64,000 nt of DNA from Novibacillus thermophilus. GTDB taxonomy: Bacteria; Bacillota; Bacilli; Thermoactinomycetales; Novibacillaceae. How positions within the stretch are numbered: the first letter of the stretch is position 1; every line of letters begins with the position of its first letter. The notes below the pieces were generated by a model. The model was not told the DNA's origin, ran no database searches, and was given only the letters and a program-made list of their open reading frames with translations. The position numbers and the translations under genes were made by a program. This document shows positions 1 to 8,910 of this stretch, in pieces. The DNA lies in assembly GCF_002005165.1 (NCBI RefSeq), contig NZ_CP019699.1, forward strand, positions 558,001 through 622,000, in the 5' to 3' direction.

Positions 1-902
1 TCGTGGACAATTTACAAACTGGTCACGAAAAGGCCGTCGTCGGAGGCACTTTTTACCTGGGAGACATACGGGACCGTTCGTTTTTAGATCGAGTATTCAG
101 TCAGCATGAAATTGAAGCCGTCCTTCACTTCGCCGCCAGTTCGTTAGTCGGCGAAAGTGTAGAACAGCCGCTCGTTTACTACGAAAACAACGTCATCGCC
201 GCCCACACCCTCCTCTCGGTTATGTTGGATCACGGCGTAAAGTGTATCGTGTATTCGTCCACGGCGGCTACTTACGGAGAACCGGGACAACTCCCTATTC
301 GGGAAGAGAGCGCGACAGTGCCGACCAATCCGTACGGCGAGACAAAATTAGCCGTAGAAAACATGTTTCGCTGGTGTGACCGAGCTTATGGATTGAAGTC
401 GATTTCGCTCCGCTACTTCAATGCGGCAGGCGCCCACCCGGACGGGACGATCGGGGAAGATCACGACCCTGAAACTCACCTCATCCCGATCGTCATGCAA
501 GCGGCACTCGGACAGCGCGAAAAGGTACACATCTTCGGCGATGACTATCCGACCGAAGACGGAACGTGCATACGCGACTACATTCACGTGACGGATTTGG
601 CGAACGCCCACTGGCTGGCGCTTGAACACTTGCGCCGCCACCACAGGAGCGGCGTGTACAACCTGGGGAACGGCCGAGGATTCTCGGTGAAAGAAGTCAT
701 TGAGACAGTGAGGGATGTCACCGGACAACCGATTCAGGCGGACATTTCACCGCGAAGGTCGGGAGATCCGGCGATCTTAATTGCATCGCCAGAAAGAGCG
801 ATAAGAGAACTCAACTGGAAGCCGAAATACGACAACTTGCACACGATTGTCGAAACGGCGTGGAAGTGGCACAAAGCCCATCCGAACGGGTACGGGGATT
901 AA
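1..902 (+). CDS. galE: UDP-glucose 4-epimerase, 5'-truncated by window edge
   Basis: Interconverts UDP-glucose and UDP-galactose (Leloir pathway, cell-surface sugar supply). The protein is an extended short-chain dehydrogenase/reductase: the catalytic Ser of YSSTAATYG and the Tyr/Lys pair of NPYGETKLAVENM are visible, followed by the LRYFNAAGAHP substrate-binding stretch and the GTCIRDYIHVTDLA signature. The N-terminal NAD-binding glycine motif is missing because the gene begins before base 1; the GTG at position 3 is an internal codon, not the start. About 30 residues are therefore lost; the rest (299 codons) is intact to the TAA at 900-902. Followed by sugar-related genes on the same strand. 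Confidence 0.93.
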   Translation, partial: VDNLQTGHEKAVVGGTFYLGDIRDRSFLDRVFSQHEIEAVLHFAASSLVGESVEQPLVYYENNVIAAHTLLSVMLDHGVKCIVYSSTAATYGEPGQLPIREESATVPTNPYGETKLAVENMFRWCDRAYGLKSISLRYFNAAGAHPDGTIGEDHDPETHLIPIVMQAALGQREKVHIFGDDYPTEDGTCIRDYIHVTDLANAHWLALEHLRRHHRSGVYNLGNGRGFSVKEVIETVRDVTGQPIQADISPRRSGDPAILIASPERAIRELNWKPKYDNLHTIVETAWKWHKAHPNGYGD

Positions 903-1050
903 ATAGACCACCACTGTGCCCGTCTCAAATGAACATCATGTAACGCGGTGTGGGGAGGGGGTTGTCGGAAGACATGATGTAACTGAAAAGTGATCGCAAC
1001 AGATGACGTAATGCGAGATAAGGTTGGCTTCGATCAAGTAATGGGAGGGG

Positions 1051-2148
1051 ATGAGTATGACGTTCACTGTAAGTGAACCGTTGGAGAAAGTTCGGGCATT
1101 TTTAACTGAACAGGCGTTGGACGGTGTCCTTTTACGGACGCGTCGCAACTTTTCCTGGGTCACGGGAGGGAGGGACAACCACATCGAGTTGGCGACTGAG
1201 CTCGGAGTTGCCGACTTACTGATTTTTCGCGACATCCAGTACTGCGTTACGACAAAAATGGAATCTCTCCGTCTCTACGAAGAGGAACTTGAAGGGTTGG
1301 GTTACGAATTCGTCACACCTGAGTGGTACGAAGGTACCGAAGGCGCCATCCTCCAACTGTGTAAAGGGAAAAGGGTCGGGAGCGACGTCCCGTTTGCCCA
1401 CTTTCCCCATGTGGAGCAAGAGCTGGCACCCCTTCGGTACAGCCTTTCCACCGGAGAAATCGACCGCTACCGCTGGCTGTCGCAAAAGGCCGCCCGGGCG
1501 GTAGAGGCGACGTGCCGTGACATCGAACCAGGTTGGACGGAGCACCAAATCGCGGCTAGTCTGGCGGCCAGAGTGTTGCAAGACGGCATTCAGCCGACGG
1601 TGTTGCTCGTGGCGACTGACGACCGCATCTTTAAATACCGGCACCCAATCCCGACGGACAAACGGTTGCAGTCGTACGCGATGCTTGTCCTGTGCGCAGA
1701 AAAGTGGGGCCTGATCAGCAATGTGACCCGCTTTGTTCACTTTGGAACACTTCCGCAAGAACTGGAGGAAAACAAGTGGAAACTGGCACAGATTGATGCC
1801 GCGATGAATGCCGCGACCAGGCCGGGCGTTCCGATTAAAGATGTGTTTCAAACCGGCCTCGATACATACGCCAAAGTGGGTCACGGAGACGACTGGCGTT
1901 ATTTACACCAAGGTGGGCCGACGGGGTATAAGGCGCGGGAGTTTTTCGCCACACCAGAAGTGTCTGGAAACGTAGAGCTTAACCAGGCGTTCGCCTGGAA
2001 TCCGGCCATTCGCGGGATCAAGTCGGAAGACACTCTCCTGGTGGGAGAGAGGGAAAACGAATTTCTCACCCACACGGGCGACTGGGTTTACATGGAAGTG
2101 GAAGAGAACGGAGTCACTTACTTGCGCCCCGATATCTTGATCCGATAA
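1051..2148 (+). CDS. M24 (Xaa-Pro peptidase-like) family protein, metal site apparently lost
   Basis: A 365-residue protein with the creatinase-like N-terminal domain (about 1-140) and a pita-bread C-terminal domain (about 150-365) of the M24 aminopeptidase P family. In active members the first two metal ligands sit in a D-x-G and S-D-x-T-R context; here the matching stretch reads LVLCAEKWG and SNVTRFVHF, so both aspartates appear replaced. The His in HQGGPTGYKAREF and the first Glu (IKSEDTLLV) are still recognisable. It may be a non-hydrolytic M24 homologue. ATG at 1051 follows GGGAGGGG. It lies between galE and a ROK regulator, suggesting a sugar-linked cluster, but the substrate is unknown. 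Confidence 0.75.
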   Translation: MSMTFTVSEPLEKVRAFLTEQALDGVLLRTRRNFSWVTGGRDNHIELATELGVADLLIFRDIQYCVTTKMESLRLYEEELEGLGYEFVTPEWYEGTEGAILQLCKGKRVGSDVPFAHFPHVEQELAPLRYSLSTGEIDRYRWLSQKAARAVEATCRDIEPGWTEHQIAASLAARVLQDGIQPTVLLVATDDRIFKYRHPIPTDKRLQSYAMLVLCAEKWGLISNVTRFVHFGTLPQELEENKWKLAQIDAAMNAATRPGVPIKDVFQTGLDTYAKVGHGDDWRYLHQGGPTGYKAREFFATPEVSGNVELNQAFAWNPAIRGIKSEDTLLVGERENEFLTHTGDWVYMEVEENGVTYLRPDILIR

Positions 2149-2267
2149 GATACCCATAGAATGAGGGGAACAGTGTACACTCGGGACAAAACCCGACCGG
2201 TTAATGGAAATTGAGGCCATCCGGTTGAGTCACCGGTTGCCCCGTGTTTTCTCCTAGGAGGAGTTGT

Positions 2268-3479
2268 ATGGCCAACCACTTAGTTGGAAGCTTTCAATTG
2301 ATGAAGTCGCTCAACAAAACGCTGATTCTCAATGTCATCCGCACGGACGGGCCGATCTCACGGGCGGAGATCGCGAAAAAAACGAATCTCACGCCTCCGA
2401 CGGTGACGAACATCGTCAGTGAGTTGATCTCTTCCGGCCTTGTCATCGAACGCAACCTCGGCGAGTCGAAAGGCGGGCGGAAACCGATCATGCTCACCAT
2501 CAACACATCGGCTTTTCACGTGGTCGGTGTCGACGTCGGCAGCCGACAGATCAGCATTGTGGTCACGGATCTGAATGCGTCGGTTTTCGAATCTCACCAG
2601 GTCGATCTTCCGCACCCGTTATCGGAAGGTCGATTTATGACTTTACTCAAAAACGGGATTCGCACTGTCATGGATAAGCCATTGAAAGAAGGCAGCATTG
2701 TGGGGATCGGCATCGGGATGCACGGCTTGGTCAATCCCGACAAGGGGGTCGCCATTTTCGCCCCGAATTTAAACCTTCGCAACATGGCACTGCGTGAACA
2801 GTTGGAAGCAGAATTTCACGTACCGGTTGAAGTTGACAACGACGTGCGGGCGATGGCGTTGGGAGAGAGCTGGTTCGGCAACGGCCGAGGGATCGACAAC
2901 TTTATTTGCGTAAACGTGGGCAACGGAGTGGGAGCCGGAATTATACTGGATCAAAAACTGTTTCGAGGGGCGAGTTTTACGGCTGGTGAAGTGGGGCATA
3001 CGACTGTCGATCCCGATGGTCCACCATGTACGTGTGGGAATAACGGCTGTCTACAGACGCTCGTTTCGGGTCCAGCTGTGGCGGCCCGGGCGAGGGAGCA
3101 GATTCAAGCGGGAAGAAGCAGTGTACTCGAAGGAAAGGACATCACAGGAGAAGCAATCTACCATGCGGCGTTGGAGGGGGACGCCCTCGCTCTCGACATC
3201 TTGCGGCAGACGGGGCGCTACCTCGGAATCGGGTTGGCCAATCTCATCAATACGCTCAATCCAGAACGAGTCATCGTCGGCGGCGGCGTGGCAAAAGCCG
3301 CTCAGTTCATCATGGGGCCGCTAAAAGATACAGTGGCAGCGAGAGCCTTGGACACTCCCGCCAGGTCGACGACGATCGTGACGGCTAAACTGGGTGACCA
3401 GGCCACGGTCATCGGGGCTGTTACTCTCGTGTTGCGCAAACTGTTTACACCCGAATACAGCCAGTCCGACGTGTCGTAA
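2268..3479 (+). CDS. ROK family transcriptional regulator (NagC/XylR type)
   Basis: A 403-residue DNA-binding sugar sensor. The N-terminal winged helix-turn-helix (about residues 10-70, GPISRAEIAKKTNLTPPTV) is followed by a ROK kinase-like domain with VGVDVGSRQISIVV, the NVGNGVGAG phosphate loop and the zinc-binding CTCGNNGCLQ motif near residue 260. Start: an upstream in-frame GTG at 2244 is open, but the strong Shine-Dalgarno CTAGGAGGAG lies at 2253-2263 inside that extension, so ATG 2268 (MANHLVGSF) is the start. Such proteins repress sugar uptake and catabolic operons and are released by a sugar or sugar phosphate; nearby galE and manA are candidate targets, by inference only. Confidence 0.88.
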   Translation: MANHLVGSFQLMKSLNKTLILNVIRTDGPISRAEIAKKTNLTPPTVTNIVSELISSGLVIERNLGESKGGRKPIMLTINTSAFHVVGVDVGSRQISIVVTDLNASVFESHQVDLPHPLSEGRFMTLLKNGIRTVMDKPLKEGSIVGIGIGMHGLVNPDKGVAIFAPNLNLRNMALREQLEAEFHVPVEVDNDVRAMALGESWFGNGRGIDNFICVNVGNGVGAGIILDQKLFRGASFTAGEVGHTTVDPDGPPCTCGNNGCLQTLVSGPAVAARAREQIQAGRSSVLEGKDITGEAIYHAALEGDALALDILRQTGRYLGIGLANLINTLNPERVIVGGGVAKAAQFIMGPLKDTVAARALDTPARSTTIVTAKLGDQATVIGAVTLVLRKLFTPEYSQSDVS

Positions 3480-3606
3480 AAGAACGCTAGCAACTCTGGT
3501 GAGAGGCCCGTTTCTAGGGACCTCTGTCATGGAGTAGCCGGCGTCCACATCGACGTTTCCGTCTCCCACTCTTCCATTGATGCGGTATTTGATGCCAAAG
3601 ACATCG

Positions 3607-4587
3607 TTAGTAATAGGCCCGGAGTAACGTGATCTCACCGTGTGGTTCGACTTCGTAAACGTCCAGATTGGCCGGTACGAGCAGCGTGTCACCTTGTGAT
3701 ATGGGCAGTGCGTGACCTCCGTCGTATGCGAGAAGGCCTTTTCCCTGGGCACATATGAGCACGTCTGGCTGTCCTTTTTTTCCGAGGGGAACGGCGTGTG
3801 GAGCGGAAAGCTCCCACTTGTCGATCGTAAAGTACGCGCACTGGATTAAATGTTCTTGCACAACTTCCGCGGTGTCAAAGACGATATGCCGTTCATCGGG
3901 GACGGTCTGCGCTTCGTAGCGCAGGACATCGGCGGCCTGATCTGTGTGCAGTTCACGCGGTTTCCCGTTGGAATCCACCCTGTCCCAGTCGTACACTCGG
4001 TAGGTGACATCCGACGTCTGTTGCACTTCGATCAACATCACGCCGCCCATAATGGCGTGGAGGGTGCGGGAAGGAACAAAAATAAAGTCGTCTGCGGCCA
4101 CTTCTACGTATCGCAAATAGTCTTTCACTGTGCCTTCTCGAACGGCTTTTTCGTATGTGGTCCGGTTCGGAAAGGTGTGCCCGTAGTGGACGGTTGCCCC
4201 TGGATCGGCCTCGACGATGTACCACGCCTCTGTTTTACCGTAATCCCCCTCGTGCTTTTGGGCGTATGCGTCGTCCGGGTGAATTTGTACAGACAAGTCT
4301 TGTTCAGCGTGGATAAACTTCACTAACAGCGGAAAACAGTCTCGGTCCGTACGCCCTAAATAGAAACCAGGGTATTGCGCGACAATGTCTGGCAGCGTTT
4401 GTCCCGCTAGAGGGCCGTTGACGCACACACTCGTCCCGTGAGGGTGTCCGGAAAGCGTCCAAACCTCTCCGATTTTACCGTTTTCATCAAGTTGAAAAAA
4501 AGGGGCGAGACGGTCTCCGCCCCACACGCGCTCTTTTGCAATCGGGCGAAATTTCAACGGGTATGAATGAAGACTTGACAAGTCCAT
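3607..4587 (-). CDS. manA: mannose-6-phosphate isomerase, class I
   Basis: Zinc-dependent interconversion of mannose 6-phosphate and fructose 6-phosphate, linking mannose use or GDP-mannose synthesis to glycolysis. The cupin-type fold of the short Bacillus ManA/Pmi form (about 320 residues) is clear: SVQIHPDDAYAQKHEG supplies zinc ligands, GKTEAWYI a Glu ligand, and SRTLHAIMGG a further His. The ORF is open from a GTG at 4602, but that GTG is part of the Shine-Dalgarno AAAGGTGG; ATG 4587 sits about 10 nt after it, so 4587 is chosen (326 residues). Convergent with the ROK gene; no partner on the same strand. Confidence 0.9.
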   Translation of the reverse strand: MDLSSLHSYPLKFRPIAKERVWGGDRLAPFFQLDENGKIGEVWTLSGHPHGTSVCVNGPLAGQTLPDIVAQYPGFYLGRTDRDCFPLLVKFIHAEQDLSVQIHPDDAYAQKHEGDYGKTEAWYIVEADPGATVHYGHTFPNRTTYEKAVREGTVKDYLRYVEVAADDFIFVPSRTLHAIMGGVMLIEVQQTSDVTYRVYDWDRVDSNGKPRELHTDQAADVLRYEAQTVPDERHIVFDTAEVVQEHLIQCAYFTIDKWELSAPHAVPLGKKGQPDVLICAQGKGLLAYDGGHALPISQGDTLLVPANLDVYEVEPHGEITLLRAYY

Positions 4588-4720
4588 TGCGACGTTATCC
4601 ACCTTTCGCGATTCGTCCTGATCCCATTATACATGAAAACGAGGGAACGTAACCGACATGAAAATTCATAGTCCAACAGTCCCTGATCTTGTGGTAAGAT
4701 AAAGGATAAGTTTATCGTTC

Positions 4721-4749
4721 AACGCGTTACAGTGTGTAGGCGTTAACGC
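4721..4749. promoter_or_regulatory. two short palindromes upstream of ABC importer
   Basis: AACGCGTT (4721-4728) and GCGTTAACGC (4740-4749) are both self-complementary and share a CGTT/AACG core. They lie between the manA and substrate-binding-protein start codons, roughly 35-60 bp before the latter. This could be an operator, but no regulator is adjacent and no clear -35/-10 pair was identified. Confidence 0.3.
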
Positions 4750-4782
4750 GCTATTTTAAAAAAGGGGAGGAAGACGTGTACG

Positions 4783-5826
4783 ATGAAAAAGAGATGGGGG
4801 CCCTTAACCCTTGTTCTGCTAGCGCTCATGCTCGTGTTGGCGGCATGCGGACAGCCGTCTTCTGACGCGGGAGAGACTGAAGAAAACGCTGCGGAAACGG
4901 GCGAAGGCGATGAAGCGACGAGTGAAGGCGATGAGTCGGTCACAATCGGCATCAACCAGCTCGTTGAGCATCCATCCCTCGATGCCGCTCGGGAAGGGTT
5001 TATGCAGGCGTTTGCCGACAACGGATATACCGAAGGGGACAATGTGACATTCGATGTGCAGAACGCTCAAGGAGATCAGTCAACCGCCACCTCCATCGCC
5101 AACAAGTTCGCTTCTGACGGAGTCGATCTCGTTCTGGCCATCGCCACCCCTGCGGCACAAGCGACTGCGCAAGCGATCACGGATATCCCGGTGTTGATCA
5201 CGGCAGTGACAGAGCCGGTTGAGGCTGGATTGGTGGAAAGTTGGGAAGCGCCAGGAAGCAATGTCACTGGGACGAGCGATTTAAATCCAGTGGCAGATCA
5301 GCTGTCTCTCATCCCGGAAATTGCCCCTGATGCCAAAACTGTAGGGATCGTGTACAGTTCCGGCGAAGTGAATTCGGAAGTACAGGTCGAATTGGCACAG
5401 GAGGCAGCGGACGAACTTGGTTTGGAGTTGGAACTGGCGACGGTGAGCAATAAAAGTGAAGTGTTGCAGGCGGCCCAGTCGCTGGCAGGAAACGTCGACG
5501 CCTTCTACGTTCCGACAGACAACACGATTGTCGACGCGTTAGAGTCGATGATTCAAGTTGCGGAAGAATCGCAAATTCCCCTCATTGTCGGAGAAGGGGA
5601 CAGCGTTGAGCGCGGCGGATTGGCGACGTGGGGCATTAACTACGAAAAACTCGGTTACCAAACCGGGGAGATGGCCATTAAAATATTAGAGGGTGAAAAC
5701 CCAGCGGATATGCCAGTGGAGACGCTGGAAGATATCGAATTGAGCATCAATGTGTCCGCTGCGGAGCGCATGGGGGTCGACATCCCTCAGGAGCTGCTGG
5801 ACCAAGCGGACAACGTCATTGAGTAG
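4783..5826 (+). CDS. ABC transporter substrate-binding lipoprotein (TrpX/ABC_sub_bind family)
   Basis: Extracytoplasmic receptor of a three-gene importer. A lipoprotein signal peptide ends in the lipobox LVLAACG, giving the lipid-modified Cys at about residue 22; a Glu/Ser-rich linker follows, then the periplasmic-binding-like fold of the ABC_sub_bind family (VTIGINQLVEHPSLDAAREG, later VGIVYSSGEVNSEVQ). 347 residues, the normal size. RBS AAAGGGGAGGAAG at 4761-4773 precedes ATG 4783. The family includes tryptophan/tyrosine importers (TrpXYZ) of Firmicutes; substrate here is not shown by sequence. Only 11 bp separates it from the permease gene. Confidence 0.88.
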   Translation: MKKRWGPLTLVLLALMLVLAACGQPSSDAGETEENAAETGEGDEATSEGDESVTIGINQLVEHPSLDAAREGFMQAFADNGYTEGDNVTFDVQNAQGDQSTATSIANKFASDGVDLVLAIATPAAQATAQAITDIPVLITAVTEPVEAGLVESWEAPGSNVTGTSDLNPVADQLSLIPEIAPDAKTVGIVYSSGEVNSEVQVELAQEAADELGLELELATVSNKSEVLQAAQSLAGNVDAFYVPTDNTIVDALESMIQVAEESQIPLIVGEGDSVERGGLATWGINYEKLGYQTGEMAIKILEGENPADMPVETLEDIELSINVSAAERMGVDIPQELLDQADNVIE

Positions 5827-5837
5827 GAGAGGGTTAG

Positions 5838-6746
5838 ATGGGCACAGCGATAGACCTAGGACTCATATACGCGGTCATGGCTCTCGGCGTGTACTTGACA
5901 TTTCGCATTCTGGATATGCCGGATTTGACCGTAGACGGCAGCTTTACGACGGGAGCCGCTGTCGCCGCGAAACTCATCATCAGCGGTGTGCCCCCCCTTT
6001 GGGCGACGCTGGCCGCCGTCGTGGCGGGCATGATCGCCGGGTGGATCACTGGAATCCTACACACCAAGGGGAACATTAACGGTTTGCTCGCTGGGATCTT
6101 GACGATGATCGGCCTGTATTCGATTAACTTGCGCATTATGGGCGAGGCGAATTTATCGTTGCTCCGCGAGGATACATTGATCACACCGTTGAGGGACGGG
6201 GGCTATCTGGGAACCTGGCTTTCCATAGTCCTCTTAGCCCTGATTGTCGTGGTCATTAAACTGTTGCTCGACTGGCTGTTGCATACGGAGATCGGCTTGA
6301 GTGTGCAGGCCACTGGCGACAGTCCCGAAATGATTAAAAGTCTCGGTGTGAATACAGACCATACGAAAATGTTAGGCCTCAGCCTTTCCAACGGATTGGT
6401 GGGCTTAAGCGGCGCTCTCATCGCCCAGTACCAAGGGTTTGCCGACATCGGAATGGGGATCGGTTTAATTTTGGTCGGGCTAGCTTCGGTTATCATCGGC
6501 CAAGTGCTGTTCGGCAACCGTAGCATTGTCGTGTCGACCCTGGCGGTCATTCTCGGTTCGATCGTCTACCGCATTGTCATTACGTTGTCGCTGGAACTGG
6601 GATTCAATCCGTCGGACATGAAACTCATTTCGGCCGTTCTCGTCGTTCTCGCGCTCACTTTGCCCCAGTGGTCCCTATTTCGGCGTCTGCCGCGGTTTAG
6701 CGTCGCAGGCAGTGTCCGCTCACAGGCGAAGGGAGAGGAGCGCTAA
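5838..6746 (+). CDS. ABC transporter permease (BPD_transp_2 family, TrpY-like)
   Basis: Integral membrane subunit of the importer encoded by 4783-7540. The 302-residue protein is almost entirely hydrophobic with about 8 membrane spans and the LGVYLTFRILDMPDLTVDGS start typical of this family, which is related to branched-chain amino acid and sugar permeases. The EAA-like cytoplasmic region SPEMIKSLGVNTDHTKMLGL lies near residue 160. Start ATG 5838 follows GGAGAGGG. The stop overlaps the next start by one base (TAATG at 6744-6748), so the ATPase is translationally coupled. Confidence 0.88.
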   Translation: MGTAIDLGLIYAVMALGVYLTFRILDMPDLTVDGSFTTGAAVAAKLIISGVPPLWATLAAVVAGMIAGWITGILHTKGNINGLLAGILTMIGLYSINLRIMGEANLSLLREDTLITPLRDGGYLGTWLSIVLLALIVVVIKLLLDWLLHTEIGLSVQATGDSPEMIKSLGVNTDHTKMLGLSLSNGLVGLSGALIAQYQGFADIGMGIGLILVGLASVIIGQVLFGNRSIVVSTLAVILGSIVYRIVITLSLELGFNPSDMKLISAVLVVLALTLPQWSLFRRLPRFSVAGSVRSQAKGEER

Positions 6747-7540
6747 TGTTACGACTGGAAAACGTCTCGAAAACGTTTTTCGCCGGCACTGTCAATGAAA
6801 AGAAGGCGCTAAACGGGATTAATCTTCACCTGGAGGCCGGTGATTTTGTCACGGTCATCGGAAGTAACGGAGCGGGAAAGTCAACGTTGCTGAATGTTAT
6901 CGCCGGTCGGCTGAAAAGCGACGAAGGGACTGTTGCGATTAACGGCGAAAATGTGACGGCTCTAACGGAACACGAGCGCGCCCGTTACATCGGACGGGTC
7001 TTTCAAGATCCGATGGCTGGCACGTCCCCAAGTATGACTATCGAGGAAAACTTGGCCCTCGCTTACCGGCGCGGGAAAAAGCGGACGCTCAAATTAGGGG
7101 TGACAAAGGCAAAACGCGATTTTTTCCGGGAACATCTGTCGATACTGGAACTCGGGTTAGAGGACCGCTTAAAGGCGAAAGTCGGGTTGCTTTCTGGCGG
7201 TCAGCGTCAGGCGCTGTCGTTGCTCATGGCCACTTTTACCCAACCGGAAATTTTGCTTCTGGACGAACACACGGCGGCCCTAGACCCGAAGCGGGCAGCG
7301 TTAGTGACGCAGCTCACCCGCGATATCGTGGCCAAATTTTCCTTGACGACCTTAATGGTGACACACAACATGGAACAAGCCCTTCAGCTCGGCAACCGGC
7401 TGATTATGATGCACGAAGGCCGAATAATTCTCGACATTCCCCCTGAACAGAAAAAATCGATGCAAACAGACGATTTGCTGCGGGCTTTCGAAGAAGTGAG
7501 GGGCGAAGCGTTTGCCGAGGACCGGTACATCCTGCAGTGA
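6746..7540 (+). CDS. ABC transporter ATP-binding protein (TrpZ-like)
   Basis: ATPase of the three-gene importer. Walker A GSNGAGKSTLL (near residue 38), Q-loop FQDPMAGTSPSMT, signature LLSGGQRQALSL, Walker B EILLLDEHTAALD and the switch His in VTHNMEQAL are all intact, so the subunit should be active. 264 residues. It begins inside the permease stop codon (TAATG). The DEH rather than DEP after Walker B is a family trait of this transporter group. Followed by an imperfect hairpin and T-run. Confidence 0.9.
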   Translation: MLRLENVSKTFFAGTVNEKKALNGINLHLEAGDFVTVIGSNGAGKSTLLNVIAGRLKSDEGTVAINGENVTALTEHERARYIGRVFQDPMAGTSPSMTIEENLALAYRRGKKRTLKLGVTKAKRDFFREHLSILELGLEDRLKAKVGLLSGGQRQALSLLMATFTQPEILLLDEHTAALDPKRAALVTQLTRDIVAKFSLTTLMVTHNMEQALQLGNRLIMMHEGRIILDIPPEQKKSMQTDDLLRAFEEVRGEAFAEDRYILQ

Positions 7541-7648
7541 CGCATCGACAGCGGGTGTTTTGGACAGACACAGTGTTCAAACAACCGCTGAGATGCAAGA
7601 GAAGCAGATGATATGGGAGTTTCTGTTGTGCTGAATTTCCTTATTTCG

Positions 7649-7719
7649 GTACGGACGGCTCAAGGGTGGGGTGTCTTAGTCGATCCTGATCCTTTCTCTG
7701 AACCGTTCGTACTTTTTTT
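7649..7719 (+). terminator. possible terminator after ABC importer
   Basis: GTACGGACGG (7649-7658) pairs 9 of 10 with CCGTTCGTAC (7703-7712), which is followed directly by seven T. The 44-nt loop is long for an intrinsic terminator, so this is a weak call; it would serve the importer genes on the plus strand. Confidence 0.4.
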
Positions 7720-7722
7720 GTT

Positions 7723-8631
7723 TTAGTGACGTTTACTCTCCTGTGTGACTCTATCATACAGGTCAAGAAATGAACGGGCAGCGTTGGGAAGGTAGCGGTC
7801 TTTGTGATAAGCGAAGACGAGCGTTCGCGTCGGTTTGGAAGCGAGGGACAAGTACACGGGCCCGATGTTGTTCCGGGCCACCATTTCGGGGACGAGGGTG
7901 ACGCCTAACCCGTGCTTCACAAAGGAAAGGGCTGTTTGGATGCTGCTCGTTTCATAAGCGACGCGCGGTTGGAAGCCGCTTTCAGCACACAGGCCGAGCA
8001 CAGTTTGTCGGAAACCGTAGCCCCGCTTTAACAAAATAAACGGGGCGCCGGCAAGTTCTTCCAGACGGACGGATGGTGTTTGGCGAGTTAGTCCCTCCGG
8101 CAACCATGCTTCGTCCGTTGTCGGCAGTGCAAGGAACAGCGGTTCGGTGAGCATTGTCTTCGTGGTTAAGCGGGAGTCCTCCACAGGAAGAGACAGAATG
8201 GACACATCAACGTGCCCTTTGACCGTAAGTTCGGTTATCGTCTCTGTCGACTCCTCCACAAGCCGCACGGTGACTTGCGGGTATTGGACTTGGTAAGACT
8301 GGAGGAGTGGCGGCAACACATGGCCGCCCGTGATGACCGTCGTACCAATGATCAAGTCGCCCGTCGCGCCTTCGCTCTGCTCCCGCATCTCGCGTTCAAG
8401 GTCTTCATGCAGTTGGAGGATGTGCTCGGCTCGTTTGAAAAAGCGTATCCCTTCCGGTGTCGGTGTCACTTTGTTGCGGTCTCGGAAAAACAGCCGGACT
8501 CCGAGGTCTCGCTCCAGTTTGGCAATTTGTTGGCTGAGGGACGGCTGGGCGATGTTTAACGCTTTGGCAGCCTGGGTAAAGCTCTGTTTGCGGTATACTT
8601 CGCAAGCGTATTTGAGCAATCGCGTTTCCAT
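7723..8631 (-). CDS. LysR family transcriptional regulator
   Basis: A 302-residue LysR-type regulator with N-terminal winged helix-turn-helix (FTQAAKALNIAQPSLSQQIA, about residues 18-37) and a two-lobe co-inducer domain (about 90-290, starting GDLIIGTTVITGGHVLPPLL). The ORF is open to 8727, but ATG 8631 (METRLLKYACEV) is the family-like start and has AAGGAGA six bases upstream. Divergent from leuCD, with about 280 bp between them; LysR proteins usually act on the divergent promoter, so control of leuCD is a reasonable inference. Effector unknown. Confidence 0.9.
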   Translation of the reverse strand: METRLLKYACEVYRKQSFTQAAKALNIAQPSLSQQIAKLERDLGVRLFFRDRNKVTPTPEGIRFFKRAEHILQLHEDLEREMREQSEGATGDLIIGTTVITGGHVLPPLLQSYQVQYPQVTVRLVEESTETITELTVKGHVDVSILSLPVEDSRLTTKTMLTEPLFLALPTTDEAWLPEGLTRQTPSVRLEELAGAPFILLKRGYGFRQTVLGLCAESGFQPRVAYETSSIQTALSFVKHGLGVTLVPEMVARNNIGPVYLSLASKPTRTLVFAYHKDRYLPNAARSFLDLYDRVTQESKRH

Positions 8632-8814
8632 GAAATGTCTCCTTAATGATAGTTTGTACCTATCGTCATTATACAATATATATCTTGGACTAATAGAATT
8701 TTTTGCGGTAGGATAAGAGTACGGCAAACGTGGTCGTTGCAGAAAGTTTTGTTGCGTCAGGTTGAGGTCAGGCAGATCAACGGAGTAAACGGCGGGACCC
8801 GCGTTGACGCGTTA

Positions 8815-8848
8815 TGTCAATGTCGTGGTTCCCGTTTCGTGTCAATGT
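8815..8848. promoter_or_regulatory. direct repeat in LysR-leuC intergenic region
   Basis: TGTCAATGT occurs at 8815-8823 and again at 8840-8848, 25 bp apart start to start, just before a TAAAAT hexamer at 8852-8857. The position between a LysR gene and its divergent neighbour fits an operator or activator half-site pair; this is inferred from placement only. Confidence 0.3.
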
Positions 8849-8910
8849 TGGTAAAATAGAGGATAATTTCTGTCGTGTTTAGCAACTTTTAAAATAGGTG
8901 GGGTGAGGGT

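Noticed and set aside
1216-1884. 222-codon open frame antisense to the M24 gene
   Set aside because: Shadow frame: no ribosome binding site, no recognisable domains, and fully overlapped by a clear coding gene.
3850-4326. 158-codon open frame antisense to manA
   Set aside because: Shadow frame inside a conserved gene; composition not protein-like.
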